Source: JANQEU01 sp965228045 | Lineage (GTDB): Bacteria; Bacteroidota; Bacteroidia; Cytophagales; Cyclobacteriaceae | Length of the DNA: 64,000 nucleotides | Direction: 5' to 3' | Assembly (NCBI GenBank): GCA_965228045.1 | Contig: OZ245789.1 | Span: 558,001 to 622,000 of the forward strand | Shown: positions 63,058 to 64,000 of the stretch, piece after piece | How positions within the stretch are numbered: position 1 is the first letter of the stretch | Layout of the letters: the number at the start of each line of letters is the position of its first letter | Notes under the pieces: model-generated | What the model was told of the DNA's origin: nothing | What the model saw: only the letters and a program-made list of their open reading frames with translations | Database searches by the model: none | Translations under genes and position numbers: made by a program

Positions 63058-63675
63058 TCAGACCATAAATTTTTGCCCGATGATATATTCCGCTATAAAA
63101 AGATTTGGCACCCAGCACAGCCAGGAAACTGCCTGGTAGGCCTCAGCCGGATCTACGCCGCTGATAATCATTATAGGCATTAACAACCTGAGACTTACGG
63201 CCGCCAGAGTTACAGCAAAACTTCGGATCATCCATTTTTCATGAGAAATGATGTTTCCCTGCTTGACTTTGAGATAGGCTGTCAGGGTAAAACCAAACCA
63301 ACAAACGGCCATTAACCCAAAACCCATTTTATTGTTAAAACCACCGTTGGCCAGGGTAGCCATATAAAAGGCTCCCGGGGCGCTGATCATCAGAATGACG
63401 ATTATGTAGATTTTACCAATGGTCCTGTGAACGTGGATCTTTTTATTTCTAAAACGCTTTAAAAACTGAGTCCATCCTACTCCCAGAGCAATGGCTCCTC
63501 CAATGAAGTGCATATAAAATGCTGTCTGCCATATGGTATTGGAGGCCAGATCACCCTTGGACAGGATGAAACCATGATTCATAAAAAGATAACTTAACGC
63601 ATACAGGGAGACTCCGACACAAAAAAAGCCGGCAACCCCATTCATGACATGATTTCTTACGGGAACTGTAGTCAT
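63058..63675 (-). CDS. DUF2306 membrane protein
   Basis: A 205-residue protein with about six spans and histidine-bearing segments typical of DUF2306: YMHFIGGAIALGVGWTQFLK, KKIHVHRTIGKIYI and HEKWMIRSFAVTLAAVSLRL. The paired histidines suggest a haem or quinone site, but this is not established. Monocistronic as far as seen. Confidence 0.8.
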   Translation of the reverse strand: MTTVPVRNHVMNGVAGFFCVGVSLYALSYLFMNHGFILSKGDLASNTIWQTAFYMHFIGGAIALGVGWTQFLKRFRNKKIHVHRTIGKIYIIVILMISAPGAFYMATLANGGFNNKMGFGLMAVCWFGFTLTAYLKVKQGNIISHEKWMIRSFAVTLAAVSLRLLMPIMIISGVDPAEAYQAVSWLCWVPNLFIAEYIIGQKFMV

Positions 63676-63782
63676 CGGAAATTATATATTGATCAAATCA
63701 AGTTAATCACTTCCAAAAGATAATGCCATTTATCCGGCAGGATTGTATTTTTAACGGATTAACCAAAATTGACCTCAAAATA

Positions 63783-64000
63783 ATGTCCGAATATTTAGCA
63801 GAATTCTTTGGAACCCTCATACTAATCCTCCTTGGTTGTGGCATTAATGCAGGAAACAATCTCACGGCGTCACATTCAAAGGGAGGCGGATGGATCGTCA
63901 CCAGTATGGGTTGGGGACTTGCTGTTACCATGGGCATTTATGCCGTTGGCCGGATATCCGGAGCACACATCAATCCTGCGGTTACCATCGGATTAGCAGC
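63783..64000 (+). CDS. MIP-family channel (aquaporin/GlpF-like), 5' part only
   Basis: 72 complete codons up to the right edge. MSEYLAEFFGTLILILLGCG is the usual first helix with its AEFxGT signature, and GRISGAHINPAVTIGLA carries the first NPA box. It is a water or glycerol channel; the second NPA half and the selectivity residues lie outside. The ATG at 63783 fits family length. Confidence 0.92.
   Translation, partial: MSEYLAEFFGTLILILLGCGINAGNNLTASHSKGGGWIVTSMGWGLAVTMGIYAVGRISGAHINPAVTIGLA

Overview
The window looks like a chromosomal segment of a Bacteroidota bacterium, most likely order Cytophagales. The signs are: type IX secretion (T9SS) style C-terminal domains, PD40/OmpA, WG-repeat, CHAT, DUF2911 and 7TM-AraC proteins, many signal-peptide and lipoprotein starts, few Shine-Dalgarno sites, and promoters of the Bacteroidota form TTTG-N19-TAnnTTTG (clear for rimP and tRNA-Phe). 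The genus cannot be named from this sequence. No phage, integrase, transposase, CRISPR array or rRNA was seen.

Layout. 1-5 kb (-): rimP-nusA-infB, followed by oadG and a cut-off oadA-like decarboxylase subunit. 5-10 kb (+): cysS, then an ECF sigma/anti-sigma locus with a secreted DUF4097-like protein and two beta-barrel proteins, then an SMP-30 lipoprotein. 11-13 kb (-): asd and a THUMP-like methyltransferase. 13-21 kb (+): a 2002-residue surface protein, a zinc-less DksA-like regulator, scpB and an RsuA-type pseudouridine synthase. 21-29.6 kb (-): a three-gene envelope operon of a TPR-CHAT peptidase, a PorE-like PD40/OmpA protein and an unknown periplasmic protein. 29.7-33.5 kb: tRNA-Phe, an Hdr-like Fe-S pair and an M20 amidohydrolase. 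33.5-41.5 kb (-): a WG-repeat protein, a 55-residue CxxC peptide, an MFS transporter, a stand-alone IF-2 N-terminal look-alike, a tricorn-like protease and a TRAP binding protein. 41.7-46.7 kb (+): clpB and a TPR histidine kinase. 46.7-51 kb (-): MATE, MacB/FtsX-type permease, NUDIX. 51-56.8 kb (+): lipoprotein, T9SS cargo with sortilin-like repeats, rnhB, DUF2911. 56.8-60.3 kb (-): a 7TM-AraC regulator fused to an FtsX-type permease. 60.3-64 kb: HEAT-like protein, a small ORF, amidohydrolase, DUF2306 protein and the start of an aquaporin.

The strongest candidates for something undescribed are the AraC-permease fusion, the IF-2 N-terminal mimic heading an operon with an MFS exporter and a tiny CxxC peptide, and the CHAT/PorE-like operon with a perfect 32-bp palindrome upstream. 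Smaller signals are a terminator-like hairpin in the rimP-nusA-infB leader, dyads ahead of clpB and oadG, and the fact that all six convergent gene pairs abut within 5 bp or overlap. All functional readings come from reading motifs by eye; no database search was run.
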